Shown here one piece after another: positions 11,146 through 24,223 of a stretch of DNA of 64,000 bases (position 1 is the stretch's first letter; every line of letters begins with the position of its first letter). The notes under the pieces are model-generated. The model was not told where the DNA came from. It saw only the letters and a list, made by a program, of their open reading frames with translations, and did not search any database. The stretch spans positions 13,330,962 through 13,394,961 of the forward strand of contig NW_004955447.1 in NCBI RefSeq assembly GCF_000276665.1, written 5' to 3'. The translations under genes and the position numbers were made by a program. The stretch is from Chinchilla lanigera (Eukaryota; Chordata; Mammalia; Rodentia; Chinchillidae).

Positions 11146-12230
11146 CAACAAACAATACTAAGTACTTTCCCCAGACTGGTCATCAAACAGCCTCTGGAAG
11201 ACTTTCCATGATGGGAAATCTTCTATTCAGGCATCTGTGATTCTAAGAAATATTGCTGTAAATCGATTCAAAAATCACTCCACAATTTCTATCTATTCAT
11301 GCCATTTCCACAGAGCTGTTCCTCCTACTGAGAAAGTTTGTTAGCTTTTCATCTCATAGATGCTTAAACATAAGAAGGCAGTCTGAAAGAGGTTTGGCTT
11401 CTTAAAGTTCTGCAGTTTCCCGGAGCCTGGATTGGCCACTTTCTCCAAATCTATCCCATTCGTTTGTCTTCCCCTGTCTGCTTGAAATAACTTTATATAC
11501 TGAAGTTATTTTCTCTTTTGGTATAATGTGCCTCTTTTAATAAAGTCTAGGCTCGAAGGAGGCTTTGCAGCAGCCTTATAGCAATTCATATTTAGCTTTA
11601 GGTCATCTGAAAGGCCACTAGCAGAAACTTCATGCCTCCTTTTGTCCTTGTGAAGTTTTCTTCTTTGCAAATAAAGTGTAAGATGGCTTAAATTTTATAT
11701 TTACTTTATTACAAATCAATTTACATTTAGTTTTACCATGAAACATCTTACATTTCCTTTTGTTTGGTATAATTTGTGAATTCCAACGTGTCCTTTCTTT
11801 TCAAATGAATCATTACTGTAAGATGTAGAGCACGTGCTATAAAATGCTGAGAGATAAGCTCATTGTTTCTGTGCTTAAATTCTTCGTCCAGTTTGAAATC
11901 TATCTATCCCGCTGTCCATCATCACCATCCGGGCACTGTCACTTAGTTATAAATCAGTCTGAAAGTGCTACCTTCTCTACACCCATTAACACCACAGTAA
12001 AACTGACCCTTTACTATATTTACACTTCAATATTCCACCTCTACGTTATTCCAGAGAATAGAATTTAATAGTAGATCAAAAGAAATATAAAATCTCACTT
12101 TTAAAATTCAATCACTCCTTGACTGTATCCTCATCTTTTTAGATGATTTTCTACGCAGCATTTGTTTTAATTCAGCGGACAGTTTAAGCGGCTTGAATCT
12201 CTTCAGGCTTTTCTCATTAATATTAGACAC
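11146..12230. other. Anonymous intergenic sequence
   Basis: No gene or repeat recognised. Confidence 0.5.
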
Positions 12231-12650
12231 TGCGGCAGTTTGATCTGAACACCCTCCGAGTGGTCACTGTGTTGGAATCTTAGTCCCCATGCAGACACGT
12301 TTCACAATGGGTCTTTCAGAAAGTAACGGGATCGTGGAGGGCCCTGACTGCATCAGTGGTTTAGTCCACTGATGAGTCCACAGAGGAACAGGCTGTTAGG
12401 AGCTGGAGCCTAGCTGGAGAAGGTGAGCCGCGGGGGGCATGACCTGGCAACACTCGTCTTGTCCCTGATTCACTCCATTTCCCACCGTGATGACCACAGC
12501 AGCTTTCCTCTGCCATTCTTTTCCCTGACTCTCGCCTTCCTTCATCCCCTCTTCCTTCTTTTCTTTCTTGTTCTCACCCTCTTTTCCCCTCCCTCCCTCC
12601 CTCTCTCTCTGTGTGTCTCTGTCTCTCTGCCTCTCTCTCTCTTCATGCCA
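12231..12650 (+). mobile_element. MaLR LTR, 3' end lost
   Basis: Starts TGCGGCAGTTTGATCTGAAC and carries CAGTGGTTTAGTCCACTGATGA, GGAGCTGGAGCCTAGCTGGA and CAGCAGCTTTCCTCTGCCATT, all in MaLR order. A pyrimidine tract (about 12530-12645: CTTC, TCCC and CTCTGT runs) replaces the expected polyadenylation end, so the 3' part was lost or overrun by repeat expansion. Confidence 0.75.
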
Positions 12651-12689
12651 TCCATTTTATTCCTTCCAAACTAAACATAAAGGTATTTT

Positions 12690-14223
12690 TTTGCTAGCAA
12701 GACTTAATACAAAGCTCAAAGAAGATGAATGTCTCATCAGAAAAATAATTCTGTACATTTCAGCATTTGCCTAATTTCTCTGAATCTACCTCATAATTCT
12801 TAATGAATATAAATTAAGTCCTTAAAACATAACCTTATTAAGTACATGTTAGTGTAGCGTGTGTTTTAATTTACATCCCATAATTTATATAGGGACAGGT
12901 ACAGTTTGTATCTTGACTAGAAGTTTAACAAATCTCTACCCTAGAACCTCCCAGTCCAACTCAGTAGTGGGAGGAAGAGAAATGAGGTGAGGAGACCTTC
13001 AAGGTGGCACTAGGAGTATCTCTCTGTCACTTTGAGTTTCCTTTGTTTAACTTTATTTTCTGATTTTTATTGTTGTTTGGGAAGTACATAGTGAGTTCAA
13101 AAGCCAGTGCCCTATTCATGCATTTTCTTTCTTCTGCAAGAAAACTCCTGCTCATTCCTTATTTCTCTGATGATCTCCAGCTTTATTCTCACCATAATCA
13201 CCCTCCTACTACACAGCATTTTCTCCTTTATGTCTTTACCTGGTGTAAATTTTCATCATATCATCTGTTCTAGTCTACGACTTTTAATAAAATCCTACGA
13301 TTTGAGTCTTCTAGACAAGGTCCTTGAGAAACAAAAGCTAGAATTTGGAATAGAATTGCTGTAGCAAATTAATTTTAAAAAAGCTAAATTTTTGTCATTT
13401 CAAGGACTATAAAGTATATTTTTTCATTTTTCAGTAATAATATGTGAAGAAACATGTACAAATTATATAAATCAAAATTTTAAAGTATCAAAACAATTGG
13501 AAATTTCAATCATGATGTTAATTTTATTATTTTAAGTCACTATGATATAATAATTCTTTATAGCAGAATTACACTTTTTTATAAAAAAGTATTTATCGCA
13601 ATTTGTATTCTACTTGTTTAAATACTTGTTTCCTATTTTAAAAATTATGGGTGGAGTTAGACTCTATGAAACGTAGGGCCATAAGTAATGTTTAATATTA
13701 CTTATTAAGTAACATTATAAAGCACTACTTTCTTCACTGGAGAAATTAATATATACCTTCACTGGAGGGTAATACAGGCATTTTTAAGTGTCAAGAAAAA
13801 CTTGTACCTATATTGCAAAACTGTCAGTATGCTGTACTAGATCTTGTACAGTTTAATTGTTTTTGTTGTTCAAAAAATAAACGTCTTATCAACAGTTTAT
13901 TTCTTACCATATATATCAGTCAATTTCATGGGTATGTAAATACGCCCCTTATGACAAAGTCTTCTTTTAACACAGTATCTTCTTGGGAAGACACTGCATT
14001 TGCCATGAAAAAAACTGATTTTGAAGTTATATTTGAAGGGTAGATGAGCTGAGTGTAACATTTACAGTCAAAATAAATTTCCTTTTCATAGCGTGTTTTA
14101 TGGTTTTATAGCGTGTTTTAATTTGGAGAAGCTGGTCTCAATAACAATAATGTGTACTTCATTTAGCATAAATAATAGTTTTATAACTATCAACAAAGTG
14201 TTTCCTTCAAATAATTTTATAAA
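12690..14223. other. Anonymous intergenic sequence
   Basis: AT-rich, no gene or repeat family recognised. Confidence 0.5.
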
Positions 14224-14237
14224 CTCTTCAGTCTTAT

Positions 14238-14284
14238 TTTTCGTTGCTGTTGTTACTGGGAATCGAACTCAAGACCTTTTGTAT
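14238..14284 (-). mobile_element. Extremely 5'-truncated ID SINE
   Basis: Only the B-box half survives: ACTGGGAATCGAACTCAAGAC on the plus strand, preceded by a T/G-rich tail remnant. It is bracketed by a perfect 14-bp duplication CTCTTCAGTCTTAT (14224-14237 and 14285-14298), so it was inserted in this 47-bp form and was not eroded to it. Confidence 0.85.
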
Positions 14285-14298
14285 CTCTTCAGTCTTAT

Positions 14299-15033
14299 AG
14301 ATTGACTTATTCATGCATTAGTTTTGCTCAAAGTACTAGTACAGATCAAGTAAATTTTTAAAAGTAAAGGTTATAAGCCTATTTTTATTTTTTCATTATG
14401 AATGTAGATCATTATTAATTCATCAACAGTTTCTAAAAGAGTATTAGCACAATATTCTTTAATGACTTTCTGTGGCAGGAAGGTATCACTTTGACTCCTA
14501 TTGTTGTTTTTACGATGCTTGAATTATACGCAGGCAAGTGTATTTTTAGTATATTTCAGCATTTATTCGAGCTAAAGAGTTTTCTAACTCTATCAGAATC
14601 AATAAAACTTTTACCGCATTATTTACCATAAATTCAGAGGATGCACAAAGAAAGATATGTAAGATATGTCAAGCTATTTTGAGGATCTTCTAGTAATTCT
14701 CTTTTCCAGTCACATTTACAACACTTTTGTATCTCTAATATCTCAAATTATTTTTCATGTTTAGTTTTAAGTAGTATTTTTTTGTTTCTTACATGCAGAG
14801 TGTGGGCTCCTGCCTATGATATGCCATAGTAGCCACTAAATTTCTGGATAAAGTAACCCCAAATGTCCGCTTTTATATTCTTTCTTCAATAGAACAAAAT
14901 TCAATGACATATCATAAACTTTCTTGGATTTTTTTTTCCTAAACTGTTGTCACTGCTTTGGCAAAAGCTAAACTGTGTGTATAATTTGTACCAGAAGACT
15001 TTGCCAATATTACTCTCATTCTCCCTGCTTCAG
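14299..15033. other. Anonymous intergenic sequence
   Basis: AT-rich, nothing recognised. Confidence 0.5.
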
Positions 15034-15369
15034 TGCTATTGTGGTTTATATCTAGATGGTCCCCAAGAGCTTTATGTGCTCATACGTCAGGCTGTGGGAA
15101 GAAGACTGGATTATGGGAGCACTATAGCTGACCTATTTTAAGAGGTAGGTGTGCTCAGAAGAGGCGGCCCCTGGGAGGGGTGTGTCTCTCTTCCTGGCTC
15201 CTGCCTTGGCCCTGTGCATCTTGGCTGCTATGATGTGGTGAGCCGTTCCCATGTCCTGCCCTCCTGCCCGGGAGCCAACTAACTATGGACTGAAATGTGA
15301 ATCACAGTAAACCTCTTTCCTTCTCTGTCGCAGATATTTTGTCCCGGCTACAAGAAAGTGACTAAAACA
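15034..15369 (+). mobile_element. MaLR LTR (short form)
   Basis: Start TGCTATTGTGGTTTATATC and GGTCCCCAAGAGCTTTATGTG, middle GCCCCTGGGAGGGGTGTG, CCAACTAACTATGGACTGAAA, and end CAAGAAAGTGACTAAAACA. About 336 bp, shorter than its relatives, probably through internal deletion. Confidence 0.78.
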
Positions 15370-18150
15370 AATACTGTTATTTTCATTCTCTTTTTATGTT
15401 TTCCAAGACCATTTGATAAATGCTGCCTATATTCTGCCACTTCTTATTCTTTGGATAATTATTTTTCATTTCTTCTCAATTTGTAACTTAGAAAAAATAT
15501 AGAACGTTTTGGTTTGTAGTAGTCTGAGTCTATTTTATTTTTAACAATCTGGAAGAACTCATTAACACTTTTCCAATCTGTTATTTCATTAGGTAATTTA
15601 GAATGTCTCATTGTTTGACATTCAAATTAAGTTGTCAAGCATTTTATCTTCGGAAAATACATTTGGGTAATGAATTCTTCATGTACATTGTCCTACACTT
15701 TTCTTTCAAATGTACTAGTTACGGTTCACTTGGAGCTAAAATCTAAATTCACATTCTCCATTGTATTAATGCTGCCTTATACTGAAATAATAAACTCTTT
15801 ACAGCATTACATTTACTTTTTCCAAAATGAATCAAATGATGCAAAAGACCTTTTCAAATACTTCTTTGATGGTATTCCATTTTCTGTTCTAAAATTTATC
15901 TTCCTATACTGACATGAATGAAAAATAATATCTAATAGCATAATTTTACAGTGTGTAAGTTTTTTAAAATTGGTAAATTCATCAAATTTTAACAATAGAT
16001 AATTTTTGTAGTGTGAAATTTTCATAATCACAATGCAGAACTGCTACCAAATAATTGGCAAAAACAAGTAGCTGATAATTTATAATTAAACTTATGGCAA
16101 TTTGTAGGTATCGTAATGTTCATTTTGTCTTTATTGACAAGTAATTATTAGTTACTATACAATAGCTCATATAATAATAAAATTCATGTATTGTTTATTA
16201 CATAATGACATTTCTGTTCTATAAATAATTGGAAAATATGTTAAAGACAACATTACATACCAACTTAGTTGGTCCATGTACAATAGAAAATTTATTTTTA
16301 TAAATTTCAAGAAACTAAAAAACAGGATTTTTGGCTTCAAAACAGTTTATTTTAAAGTTAGTTAAATCAATAAGCTAAGTTATCAAACTCTTTCCTCTTT
16401 CATAAATCAAAGCAGAATTCTATATTAATTTATGAATTTTCAACGATATTTATAGCTGCAAATAGTTTGTCATGTCATGTATAGGAAATTTTCACAATAA
16501 TCGTATAAATTGTCCAAAATGGAGTCAAAAAGGTGAACACACAACATTACTTTCAGTAAAACCTTCCTTTTCTTACATTAAGTACTTTGAATATTTGGTG
16601 ATTTATCTGGCTCAGTGTACTATAGAATATTTTCAAAGTGATAAAGGCGTTAGTGGTGTAAGTAGTTCCCCTGTGTTGCAGGCTCAGACTGAATGGAAAT
16701 ACAGCACGGATCTGGTTCAGAGATGAGACAACCTGCATCAATTTTAGCAGTCCCTGGCTTTCAACACCATTGAAAGACAAGTCAAGACCCCTACCACTGC
16801 GCTACTCACTTAGCAAAAAAAATACAATCTGAATGGTGTCTTTTCTCTTTCCTTTTAATTCCTTTCCTAAGTATAAAAATACTGTACTCCCTAAGGCAAT
16901 AGATGTCTTTGTCTAAATAAAGGGTGGTTTTCTCACAAATATAAAATATAAAAACATTTATGTTTTTCAAAATATATCTTATTTTATTTTTGTTCTTTCT
17001 TTGGATTTTGTTCAAGGGTTTAATCTCCTTAGCTTAAAGCTTACAGCTTTGCAATGCACTTATATTCACTCATTTCCATTTTTAGCCCACATCCTTAGAA
17101 ACATTGATATGAAATCTGTGGTTTTTAAATGTAAGGCAGAATCTTCTCATTATTTCTTCTTACTTTCTTAAAATAGTAGCCTTACTTCAGGATACCTATC
17201 AAATGTTTTTAACTATTCACCCTCTGTGTTGGTTCTACAATAGCTGTTATCGCTTCGAGCAACTCAGAAATGAATTATTACAGAAACAGTTAAAAACCTG
17301 TATGGCTTGTCTAGTATGAAGTAGTTCCCAGTCCTTTCAGGCAGTCGCTCTGGTTGATGTCTATAGACACATAAGACCTCACCATCAGCCTAGAGAGAGT
17401 TCTCAAAAGCCCCTGAGTACTGCTTGATGTTAAGTGTCAATTTTCCATTCTCAAAATCATAAGAGCTCCTATCTATTAAATTCTGCAACTTCTCAGTCTT
17501 TGCATGTATGGCTCAATATTTGCCAAAACTGTAAGTAACCTTATGCAATTTTCCTTTCCTCTTCCCAGTTTAATTCCCTCTTTCTTATGTGTTTCCGTTC
17601 TTGCAAATTCTTGTTCCTTCAACCTCCGTAATCTCTGCCTGTTCAGTTCAGTGGGTCCATGTGCTCACTGGGTTACACTAGACACACTGTCTCCAGGTAG
17701 GTCAGATAATATGGGACATACCCACAAATTTGTCTTCTCTCAAAGATTGGGTTGCCTGCCCTACAGTGTCAGAGACTGTTGCCTCATATAATGTGTCCAG
17801 GTTTTTGTGGTTTTGACAATAAATGCAATTCTAATCTTAGTCACTTCATCAAACTCAAAGCAGAAATATGGCCTTTTGATTTCAGATCTGTGATTCACAA
17901 GCCACTGCTGTATTGATGAATAACTTGTATAAGAAAATTTAAGCTAAGTGTCTATGCTCTGTGTTTTTGTTTCTTTCTTTTTTCACTGCTTGTATTTTAT
18001 GAGTTGAACAAGTAAAACCACAAATTATGTAATACCATTACAAACAGAGCAATATACTTTTACGTGAATTTTTATAGCTTTAAACTTTTCATGGGAAATT
18101 TAGTTTCAAGCTCCACCATATCTACGAATACAGAAGGGCAGTGTCCCTTA
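15370..18150. other. Anonymous intergenic sequence
   Basis: AT-rich with no supported gene. Frames of up to 95 codons (for example 17504-17791) show no known domain. Confidence 0.5.
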
Positions 18151-18165
18151 AATCTTACTATATCA

Positions 18166-18290
18166 GGGCTGGGGATTTAGCTCAGCGGCAAAGCGCCTGC
18201 CTGGCAAGCTCAAGGTCGTGAGTTCAGTTCCCGGTACCGGAGAAAAAGCAAAAAAAAAAAAAAAAAGCAAAAAAAAAAAAAAAAAAAAAA
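18166..18290 (+). mobile_element. Young ID-type SINE
   Basis: Full-length head GGGCTGGGGATTTAGCTCAG, GCGCCTGCCTGGCAAGC, B box region GTGAGTTCAGTTCCC, GGTACCGG and a long tail of two A-runs separated by GC. The perfect duplication AATCTTACTATATCA at 18151-18165 and 18291-18305 and the long uninterrupted A-runs indicate recent insertion. Confidence 0.95.
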
Positions 18291-18305
18291 AATCTTACTA
18301 TATCA

Positions 18306-20671
18306 TCAGCCACTCAGAGAAACCATATATGCTTCTCCCCTCCCAGATCTCACTTAGGTTTACAGTTTGCCTAGCAACAATTGCTCCTCCATTCTCTTAC
18401 CAACGTGTTTCCCACCTCCAGGGGGACCACAGTCTCTGTGAACTGACCAAAGCTTCCCTTACCAGTGTTCCAGGGGTTCCCAAGTGATCCACACCTACCA
18501 CACCAGTGATTCTACGCTCCGAGTCTCCACAGTGCCATTCTTAAAGCCTTGGTTTAGGCCTATGCCAATATTCTTGGAACAGACCAAGCATCCTGTAATC
18601 ACAACTTCTGACGAATCTACAGTTTTCTCCAAAGCGACACTGCTTTCCAGAGTACCACAGCAGTGGCCACTCTTTCCACTCTTGGTACCAATCTACCACT
18701 GCAGCCCAGTGTAGGGCCAAAGGTTGCTTCCTAGTCCTGTCTCAGTCCTGGGGAACTGCCAAGTTGCTACCAGCACCACAGTTCTGGAAACGGATGTTTA
18801 AATTGGCACAAGTGTAATTTGCATCTCTTTACTTCCATCTGACTCCCTGCTTCCATTACTACTTTCCTCCACTCAGTCCTGTGCGGGCAGTTCACAGATG
18901 TTCCTGCAATACTGCAGAGCGTGGAATCTGCTCTGTCGGCTTCTGCACTGCTGAAGGTTTCCTCAATTAGTGATAATTTCACTAAGGAAAATTATTTCGA
19001 GTGTTGTTCATAGTAGTTTCTTCCCTGACAGCATCTGTGATAGCAATTCAGGCTTTCGAAAAGGAAATCTGGTTCACCCTTTATCCTCACTTCTAACAGG
19101 CACTAACGGGCTTTTCCTGTATCCTTATGATGAACGCTTTTTTCTTACTGTAAGAAGTACACCATTAGATTTGTCTGAAGATTTTTTTCATTCTGAAACT
19201 CATTGAAGGGATGAGATTGACGTGAGTTGTGCTAATTCCCATTATGGCAGTTGGTCATTCAGCTTACCCCTGACTACCACAAGCCACCAGTTTTCGCCCC
19301 ACAAAATCCCCAGTCTGTAATACTGCACTGAGAGCTTAATTTTAATATTGAAAGCTGTCATCCTGTATCAATCTATCCATTTTCCTGTGTAAAAATCTCA
19401 ACTAGTAGCTTAGGTGGACACACTCCCAGTACTCAATGTGGCCTCAGAATTTTTTTGTAGTTCTAAGTTTATGAATTTAAAACTCAACAGAATTGTTGCT
19501 ATTTTTTAAGGGGGCCCACTTTGTTTGAACCACATTATCACACATCTGAAGGATGAGTTACTTTATACCTCACGAACTCTTCCCACAGTGCCAAAATATC
19601 TTCCTTAGGATGTTAGAATTTTGCTTCAGCAACTATTATTGCTAATAGTTTGTTGTATTTTAGAAATGATGTCAGAACTCTTCACACATTACTAATGAAC
19701 CATCTAAGCCTTCATCCCCAGAGATCAATTTGGCTATAAAGATCTTCTGGAAAAAATGAGAATTCTTTTGTAAAAATGTGCTAGCAACATAAAAATAGGT
19801 ATGTCACACATGAAATAAAAAATTTAATGCAAGATAATAAATTAAGACAATCCTTCAACACGGCATCAGTTCTATTGCCATATTCCTGTGTCCTCTTTTG
19901 CTTTTACATTATGCTCTGAATAGGAAGCATCAAGTTTCATTTTTCAAAATCCTCAGTTGTAATAAAAATGTATGAAAAAGCCCCAGTGCTTTCAGGCTTG
20001 TTAGCACATTTTCAAAGATAACATTAGATGTGCAACCCCAAGTGGGAATATTAATATAACATACACATCAAACTATTGAAATTGAGGGGAAAATCAGTGT
20101 GTGGTATGTTTGGTTTGCCCAGGTTTAAAGTTAGAACATAATGTTAGTTGCGCATTATTAACTGGAAACAGGACAAGAAAAAGGTTTGAATGTGTCCAGA
20201 CTAATTAATGGCTGCCCTTTAGAAAACATATCACTCAGAGGCATAATTAGCTAGAAAATATCTTCTTCTATTCCTGAAACCTTGCTACTATATACCCCAA
20301 AACTCAACTTCCTAGAACCCTAAAACCATAAGGAAAAAATGCCTATGATACATCTGAAGCTACTCAACTGGATCTCAAGTAACCATTCAGCTAAGATGAA
20401 GAAGCTGTATGCTTGTCTATGCCTTGTGGGAAAATCTCTTCATGGTCTTTGGGCACTCTGAGTATAGGCAGATACTTGCTGATTACATCACCAGATATCG
20501 AGCTACAGAGAAAAATTACCTAGGCCTTTTCTTCTTCACAAACCCTTGCCTGACACCAAGGAACTGGAACTCATCTATATCAGTAGGAGTAAACTATGTA
20601 ATCTTATATTTCTAAGGTTCCAGAATTTTTTAAACAGTAGTTTTTAAAAAGTACTTCAAATGGTTGATTTC
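18306..20671. other. Anonymous intergenic sequence
   Basis: No supported gene. Open frames around 18.2-19.2 kb are under 90 codons and lack motifs. Confidence 0.5.
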
Positions 20672-21081
20672 TGTATTACTCAGAGTTTATATTGTAAGAA
20701 CAAAATACCAAACACCCACAACGTAACAGAGGAAGAGTTTAAATTAGCATATGGCTTCAGGGGAATCAATCCATAGTTGGTTGGCTCCAAGGCAGAAGTG
20801 GCATGGTGGAAGGCCACAGCAAAGAAAGCTGCTTAATCCATGGCAGTCAGGACACAGAGAGACAAAGTGTGAGCCATGGACAAGGACACACCCTCGCAGG
20901 TTGTGCCTACGGTGACCCACCTCCAAGCAGATCCCACCTCTAGTGGCATTTTCAGCTGTGAACTCACCAGTAGATTCATCCACTGATGAGTCCAGCACTT
21001 TCATGGTCCAATCACCTTGCAAAAGCCCCACCTCTAAGCACATGAGACTTCCAGGTGACATCTTAGATCGGAACGGCAACA
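20672..21081 (-). mobile_element. MaLR 3' LTR
   Basis: Read on the minus strand: a 5' part with AGAGGTGGGGCTTTTGCAAGG, GGACTCATCAGTGGATGAAT, GCCAACCAACTATGGATTGA, ending CTCTGAGTAATACA. It is directly joined on its upstream side to internal sequence at 21082-22235, so it is the 3' LTR of a partial provirus-like element and not a solo LTR. Confidence 0.82.
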
Positions 21082-22235
21082 TTCTGCCTCTGGTCTCCAA
21101 AACGCTCAGGCCCATCTCAAGATGCAAAAGATATGTAGTTTGTCTCTCAAGAGTCACCAAAATGATGGCAGTTTTAGCATTACTGAAAAGTCCAAGTCCA
21201 AAGTTTCATCTGCGATTCAAAGCAAACTCTTAGCTGTGAGCCCCCATCAATACCCCAAAAGAAAGTTAAACATATCCAGCACACAAAAGCACAGTGTAAA
21301 CTTTCCCATCCAAGGGGAAGAATAAAGCAAGGGACAGGAATGGGATCAAAGGAAGCCCAAAAACCCTAAGGGCAAACATTAAATCCTCCAAAGGCATGAG
21401 CAGCCCCACCCCTGTGGCTTTGCTGGTTGCAGCTCATAGACCTCCCTTTTGGGCTGCCTCTGCTGAACATCTTCACCTTCTCTTTAGCCAACACTCCACA
21501 GTCCCGCTGTATCTAACTTCCCAAGGGCTCTGCTGCACCTTGGCTTTCCTTTCCCTATTTCACTCATTGCTCTCTCAGGGGCTCCAGGCAGGGAGGCCCG
21601 AATGGAGGCTTCTGCCACACATTTTTGCCTGGACTTCCATGCCTTCTTAGAAAACTGGGTGGAAGAGTGGGATGCTGAGGTCTGTGACCAGCTTGAGCAA
21701 CAGCAGGGCTCCCGTGGAGCATGGCTGCAGAAGCCTCTCAGCATGTGGATGACTGGACTTGGGGGAAATGTGTTCTAACATAGCTCTGAATGAGCAGGGA
21801 ACCCTAGGGATCTCTTCTCAAAGAGAAGTGTTTCAAATGAGATTATCTTTTTATACCTTGAGCTTACAATGGGTGGAGTCTGGCTTCTTTCCTCAGGTGC
21901 CCTCAAAAGCATCATTCCAATTATCCTGGTTCAAAGTACTTGGCTTCCTTTTAATGTCAATCTTTTCAGTAGCTATGATTTCTTTGGCCTGAATTTTACA
22001 TGTTTTCTTTCTGACCAAGCTGCCCAATCTTGTGATTCTGCTGTTTGTTCTTTATTTTCATTGTAAATCTTGGTGAAAGTAGCCAACAGTAACCATGCAA
22101 TAGTCTGAATATCAGGCTGCCTGGGCATTTTCTGTACCAGATGAATTAAGTATGTCACCTTTAAATTCCACCTCACACAGGTCCTAAGTCATGAGAAAAA
22201 TGTAAGCAAGTTCTTTGCTAGAATGTAACATGGAC
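21082..22235 (-). mobile_element. MaLR internal region (5' part missing)
   Basis: Several blocks match the antisense internal sequence of the mammalian THE1/MST MaLR group, in the right order: AACATTCTGCCTCTGGTCTCC beside the LTR, AAAAGTCCAAGTCCAAAGTTT, CAGCCCCACCCCTGTGGCTTT, TTCTGCC...GGACTTCCATGCCTTC, CAAAGTACTTGGCTTCCTTTT, GACCAAGCTGCCCAATCTTG and AGTTCTTTGCTAGAATGTAAC. MaLR internal regions are not known to encode functional proteins, and the 138-codon frame here is stop-broken remnant or chance. No 5' LTR is recognisable to the right. Confidence 0.72.
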
Positions 22236-24086
22236 AGCAATATTGGGTTTCATGGTGATATAGTTTAAATACAAATGAGTAATGTTTACCTTAGGGAGCA
22301 GAAGGGCTTGAAGCTGACTGAAAGGACGCATGAGGGAAACTCCTGGGCTGCGTGGACAGGGACTAAAGCATCAGTATATATGAAAATTAGTTGTGTTATG
22401 CAGTTAGGGTTAGTGCACTGTACACACATTACTACACATAAATTATATCTTAATTAGAATTTTAAGGCATATTTATCATTATTACAACACTACCACTACT
22501 TATTACATTCTTGACATTCTACATAGCACTAGTTTAGGAAATAATATAATCAAAGGCAATATTTAATTACTTAATTATTACTTGAGCAACATATTTGGAG
22601 ATCATCTACCTTGTGGAAAGTCTAGAAATAAGGTCCTACACATCACAGTATAGCACCAGGCGGTATCTAAGCCAAGATGCAGCTGTACTAGCGTAGCAAT
22701 CCTATGACTGGGGAAAGTGTAATGGGTCATGTTGCTTTTGTTTTTGTCTCTTTATATACTGTATGAACAACAATGGAGCTGAAGGCTGAGTATTAATGGA
22801 AGCCTCCCTTACAGGGTAATGATTGAGCTCTGTGTTCACTTACTAAAGTTAAAATCTAAGACAAAAAGTCCTAAACAAATTTAAAGTGGCTAGAAATAAT
22901 ATTGAGGTAAGTTGGTAGAGTACCAAAGCTTTACCATACATTTTAATTTGATAAATATATAAGCCTGCTAAGTACAGCAGGTAAGGACCCTAAGAAAGTA
23001 ATGGCTCATTGAAAATATACTTTCACTGAATGTGAAACTTCCAGGGAAGAGTAAGTGTTAATCATAATTTTGAAGGATGATAGGAAAACTACTTGATATT
23101 ACCCTGAGAAAGGGTCTCTGAAGATGTAAGGCAAAAAGCCCATGCAATCCTATCTTTTACTTGCTAGAATAATGAACAGCCATAGCCAGTTAGAGCTGTG
23201 CTTGGTTAATAGATACTAACTTCACAGGCAGACTCTGTCCCAAGATGTTAAGACTTTCCAGGATTATTGGGGTTCTCAGCTAGTGAAGACTCTTGTAATT
23301 CCCTTGGCTGAATCAAATATCCAATTCCCCTCACCTCTTAGCATCAGACTGATTCCAAACAGTCCATTGGCCCACATCTTACATGCCCCCGCCTACCAAT
23401 GTGTCCAATCATATTTCTACCACTCAGTCTTCAATCTTTCAGTCAGACTCAAGCTCCCCTTCTCCTTTAGGTTTCTATCACCCTATCTTATCACTGTGTC
23501 TTTTCTGAGTGGTCCTCCCTTCTCATTTAAGCAATTACAGGTGACAAGAGCTAAGTACAATAAAAAATTTATCCTTCACTGACACAAAATCCAACGCAGA
23601 TGTTCCTGCTCAGCAAGGAACCTTCTGTGGCACCATTCAACATCCAGCCTGTTTCTGACATTTCCTAGGACTTGGCATTTTCTCCTGCATCTTGCACTAG
23701 CTGCACAATGGAGAAAGAGCAACTATAGAGAAAGTCTGATGAGCTAAGACTGATCATAGTTGAGATCACTGCAGCTCACATTCAAGTGGCTAAAACCCGG
23801 TCACGGTGCAATGTAATGGAAGGGACACAGGATATGGTCCAGTTTTCCTGCTCTGGAAGATGGCAGTGATGTTGGTAAACTCACAGCAGTCACCACCACA
23901 TTTGCTCATTATTTTTTGACAGCCAATTACTACCACATACTTGTATTTCACTTTCTCAGTCAACCATGGATATCTACTTGCTCTCCATCTTCAAATTCAA
24001 TCATACAAGATGGGAAATATCTAAACTAAAATGTATCTGTACCGGACATGTGCAGACACTTTTCTTGTCATAATTCCCTAAATACT
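22236..24086. other. Anonymous intergenic sequence
   Basis: No gene or repeat recognised. A 99-codon frame at 23283-23582 has no recognised motif. Confidence 0.5.
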
Positions 24087-24095
24087 ACAGAACCC

Positions 24096-24223
24096 GGGGC
24101 TGGGGATTTAGCTCAGGGGGCTGGGGATTTAGCTCAGCGGCAAAAGCGCCTGCCTGGCAAGCGCAAGGTCGTGAGTTCGGTTCCCGGTACCGGAGAAAAA
24201 CCAAAAAAAAAAAAAAAAAAAAA
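24096..24223 (+). mobile_element. Young ID-type SINE with duplicated head
   Basis: The first 22-23 bases (GGGGCTGGGGATTTAGCTCAG plus G-run) occur twice in tandem before the rest of the element, so there are two A boxes and one B box (GAGTTCGGTTCCC). The tail is CCGGAGAAAAACC followed by A20. A 9-bp duplication ACAGAACCC flanks it (24087-24095, 24224-24232). Confidence 0.92.

Noticed and set aside
16745..16812. Possible minus-strand ID (CACTGCGCTACTCAC)
   Set aside because: Only the head-like block matches; no B box, tail or target duplication.
18166..18240. tRNA gene suggested by A and B boxes
   Set aside because: This is the tRNA-derived part of an ID SINE, with an A tail and target duplication. 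No tRNA cloverleaf gene is supported anywhere in the window.
20744..21160. 138-codon minus-strand frame
   Set aside because: Lies across a MaLR LTR and the edge of its internal region; no domain, and such LTRs do not encode proteins.
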